Shown here piece by piece: positions 61,838 to 64,000 of a DNA stretch of 64,000 nucleotides. Under the pieces are notes generated by a model. That model did not search any database. It saw only the letters and a program-made list of their open reading frames with translations, and was not told where the DNA came from. Position 1 is the first letter of the stretch, and every line of letters begins with the position of its first letter. The position numbers were made by a program, and so were the translations under genes. Source of the DNA: Chryseobacterium sp. CH25 (GTDB lineage: Bacteria; Bacteroidota; Bacteroidia; Flavobacteriales; Weeksellaceae); the NCBI RefSeq assembly GCF_004119455.1, contig NZ_NRQT01000015.1:30615-94614 (forward strand), written 5' to 3'.

Positions 61838-63163
61838 TTATTTCAGTCCGTATTCGTCGAGTTTGCGATATAGCGTAGCAATTCCAATTTCAAGGAGTCT
61901 GGCCGCTTCTGCCTTATTTCCTTTCGTGTATTGCAATACTTTTTGGATGTGGATTTTTTCAAGCGATCTCATACTTAGAGAATCACTCTCCTTAACAGGC
62001 TTTTCTGAATAATGAGGAAGGCTTTCTGCATCCAGAATATTATCATTCATAAGGATCAAGCTGCGTTCTACAGCATTTCTCAGTTCTCTGATATTCCCTT
62101 TCCAGTCATTCTTCTCAAGCATTTTATAATACTCCGGTAAAACCTGAATAGATGTAAGATGCAGTTTATTCGAAAATAAATCAACAAAATTCTTCGCCAG
62201 CATTTTCAGATCTTCTTTTCTTTCTCTTAAAGCAGGAAGTGAAATTTCAAAAACATTCAGTCGGAAGTACAGATCTTCTCTGAAATTCCCCTGTCTTATT
62301 TCTTCTTCAAGATTTCTATTGGTAGCAGCAATCAGTCTGAAATCAGATTTAGAGACCTTGGTTTCACCCATTTTGATAAACTCTCCGGTTTCAAGAACCC
62401 TAAGCAGTTTTGCCTGAAGTTCTATCGGCATTTCGCCAATCTCATCTAAAAATAAAGTACCACCATTGGCTTCTTCAATCAATCCTTTTTTATCTTTTAT
62501 TGCCCCTGTAAAAGCACCTTGTTTATGACCGAAAAGCTCACTTTCCAGAATTTCTTTACTAAAAGCAGAACAGTTAATTGCTACAAAAGTGTTTTTCTTC
62601 CTTTCGCTACCCTCATGAATAGCATTGGCAAAAACCTCCTTCCCTGTTCCTGTTTCTCCCGTTAAAAGTACTGCAGCATCCGTTAATGCTACTTTTTCAG
62701 CCAATTTCTTAGCATGCAGTATTAGTGGAGAATTACCAATGATTTGCCCAAATCCCTTTATTGCACCAGTGGGCTGTACAATTCTGGTTCTGTTATCCTT
62801 TACCTTTTCAAGCGCTTTATACACCAAAGGAATAATCTTTTCATTATCATCCCCTTTTACCAGATAGTCATAAGCCCCATTTTTCATAGCCTGCACTGCA
62901 TCAGTAATATTTCCGAATGCAGTCATCAGAATAATTTCCAGATGCGGATATTTCGTCTTAATAGACTTTACAAGGTCTACCCCGAATGCATCAGGAAGTC
63001 TGACGTCACTTAATACAACATCAAAATCATACTGCTCCAGCATCGTCATAGCAGAACGGGCTGTAGAAGCTTCTTTTACGTTAAAATTCTCTTGGGAAAG
63101 GATCATTCCTAATAACTTAAGGAGTTTGATCTCATCATCGATAATCAGAATGTTTCCTGACAT
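61838..63163 (-). CDS. NtrC-type sigma-54-dependent response regulator
   Basis: 441 aa. Receiver domain (about 1-120; Asp in DVVLSDVRLPD, LMTAF, K in YLVKG), AAA+ domain (about 140-370) with GETGTGKE, the sigma-54-contacting GAFTGA and GGTLFLDE, and a C-terminal Fis-type helix-turn-helix (AEAARLLEIGIATLYRKL). It starts at ATG 63163 (MSGNILIIDDE). It replaces KdpE, an OmpR-type regulator, in this locus. Its nearest kinase is the 52590 gene about 8 kb away. Confidence 0.88.
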   Translation of the reverse strand: MSGNILIIDDEIKLLKLLGMILSQENFNVKEASTARSAMTMLEQYDFDVVLSDVRLPDAFGVDLVKSIKTKYPHLEIILMTAFGNITDAVQAMKNGAYDYLVKGDDNEKIIPLVYKALEKVKDNRTRIVQPTGAIKGFGQIIGNSPLILHAKKLAEKVALTDAAVLLTGETGTGKEVFANAIHEGSERKKNTFVAINCSAFSKEILESELFGHKQGAFTGAIKDKKGLIEEANGGTLFLDEIGEMPIELQAKLLRVLETGEFIKMGETKVSKSDFRLIAATNRNLEEEIRQGNFREDLYFRLNVFEISLPALRERKEDLKMLAKNFVDLFSNKLHLTSIQVLPEYYKMLEKNDWKGNIRELRNAVERSLILMNDNILDAESLPHYSEKPVKESDSLSMRSLEKIHIQKVLQYTKGNKAEAARLLEIGIATLYRKLDEYGLK

Positions 63164-63447
63164 TATAATTCTTTTTGGAAGATACAAACTTATTGAAATT
63201 ATTTGAAGAAAAGTCTCTTATTAAGGAAATTAATTTCATCTATCTATTTATTTCAGGAGCTTTATCCCGCTATCCACTCATACTCCTCGCGCCTGTACAC
63301 TCCAACGCTAAATCCCTTCAATACTCCAATACCTGCTGTGGGGTAACCATTACTATCGGGGCTAGGGAATTTCTATGAGTAATAAGTAATGATTAATAAA
63401 ATAATGAATATTTGTATGATACATTAATTTTTAACCAAACCCTACTC

Positions 63448-63573
63448 TTTGTCATCCCGTAGAGATCTAGACGGTCGAAAGCTTACTCAGTAATAATAGC
63501 CATACTCTCTTATATTATTCTTTCTAATTGAAGAATTTCAGTAATGTAATTTAACTCCTTACAGGATGACAAA
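63448..63573. repeat. inverted-repeat element
   Basis: TTTGTCATCC at the left and GGATGACAAA at the right are exact 10-bp inverted ends, 106 bp apart. The interior is AT-rich. Such TTTGTCATCC...GGATGACAAA elements resemble a MITE or REP family seen in Bacteroidota; no transposase is nearby. Confidence 0.6.
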
Positions 63574-63737
63574 GGAGGTTTCTTTATCAGGAGTAATGAT
63601 ACTAAGAATATATCGATAATAAATGAAGAAGAGAAAGAAAAGCTAAAATACTAGTCTGAAGTGTAGATAACAGATCAACAGTTGTATCTACCTTAGCGAT
63701 ATTCAATAGAGGCTATAATCCTTTCCGATTATATAAG

Positions 63738-63762
63738 CTATTCCAATGGCTTTAGCCAAAAT
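63738..63762. repeat. half copy of the REP-like palindrome
   Basis: CCAATGGCTTTAGCCAAAATTTA is the inverse of TTGGCTAAAGCCAATGGAAATTT at 14278, an almost exact match over 20 bp. Confidence 0.6.
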
Positions 63763-63905
63763 TTAGAATAATTGATTGTAATAAGTCTTGTTTTAAGAGC
63801 TGTTCTCCGATTACTTATTACTTATTACTCATTACTCATTACTCATATGCTGAGTTAGTGTCAGGTTAGTTTTGTCTGCTTGGGTATAGTAAGTATAGAA
63901 CAAAA

Positions 63906-63937
63906 AAAAGTCTCACACATTGCTGTATGAGACTTTT
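63906..63937 (-). terminator. terminator of the rRNA operon
   Basis: On the minus strand AAAAGTCTCA pairs with TGAGACTTTT around a 12-nt loop, then a T run. It lies 15 bp after the 5S 3' end. Confidence 0.85.
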
Positions 63938-63953
63938 AAAAATAAAATAAAAA

Positions 63954-64000
63954 CTGGCGGCGGCCTACTCTCCCGCGTTAGCAGTACCATCGGCGCTGGT
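63954..64000 (-). rRNA. 5S rRNA, 3' end only
   Basis: The reverse complement gives the typical 5S 3' part with GATGGTACTGCTAACGC and GGGAGAGTAGGCCGCCGCCA; the gene is cut at the window edge. A minus-strand rRNA operon must continue to the right. Confidence 0.92.

Larger units (their letters stand above)
63164..63953. other. long intergenic region ahead of 5S rRNA
   Basis: About 790 bp. A stretch with CTTTATCCCGCTATCC and CTCCTCGCGCC (63260-63292) resembles a dispersed flavobacterial repeat. The end (63809-63846) has direct repeats of ATTACTCATT, and ATGAGTAATAAGTAAT at 63375-63390 recurs inverted in this block (about 63815-63830). The inverted-repeat element at 63448-63573 sits inside. No gene was seen. 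Confidence 0.5.

Overview
The window looks like chromosome of a Chryseobacterium-type flavobacterium (Bacteroidota, Weeksellaceae). This rests on low GC, promoters of the Bacteroidota form (TTG, about 20 nt, TAnnTTTG), weak Shine-Dalgarno signals, a SusC/SusD pair, an Oar-like TonB receptor, type IX secretion (T9SS) sorting tails, GSCFA and DUF4269 proteins and GG-leader peptides. The genus is inferred from recognition of protein sequences, not from a search.

Layout. 1-9.2 kb: two DEAD-box helicases, TatD, a DUF4269-GSCFA pair, a polyprenyl synthetase, and a PiT phosphate transporter with its DUF47 partner. 9.5-15.3 kb: a Cys-rich GG-leader peptide, a DUF2461 protein and a small surface-glycan group (FkbM methyltransferase and flippase facing two glycosyltransferases). 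15.3-17.8 kb: aspartate ammonia-lyase and a lipoprotein amidase. 17.9-23 kb: a tRNA neighbourhood with Ser(GCT) and three Pro(TGG)-Arg(TCT) pairs. The two Arg genes that end a cluster are followed by tandem units holding a rebuilt tRNA-Arg 3' half, and in one cluster each unit carries a small GIY-YIG nuclease gene. Between the clusters lie a defensin-like GG-leader peptide, an HExxH protein, a secreted nuclease and an unknown protein.

23-42 kb: MBL hydrolase with a Crp/Fnr regulator, class-B acid phosphatase lipoprotein, MgtC, SH3 protein, PrmA, SDR, calcineurin-type phosphoesterase, SusD and a frameshifted SusC, GDPD, Oar-like receptor and LigA. 42.5-50.9 kb: three tandem paralogous leucine-rich T9SS cargo proteins, the third with a frameshifted signal peptide. 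51-63 kb: a ParE-type toxin-antitoxin pair and a complete potassium locus, read leftward: NtrC-type sigma-54 activator, two unlabelled micro-ORFs, kdpF, kdpA, kdpB, kdpC, porin, a KdpD sensor without a kinase, and a separate histidine kinase. The window ends in the 3' end of a 5S rRNA gene on the minus strand.

Most promising for follow-up: the GIY-YIG/tRNA-Arg 3'-half units; the CS-alpha-beta (insect-defensin-spaced) peptide with a bacteriocin-type leader; the overlapping micro-ORFs ahead of kdpF; and two homopolymer frameshifts in surface-protein genes that are either phase-variable or sequencing errors.
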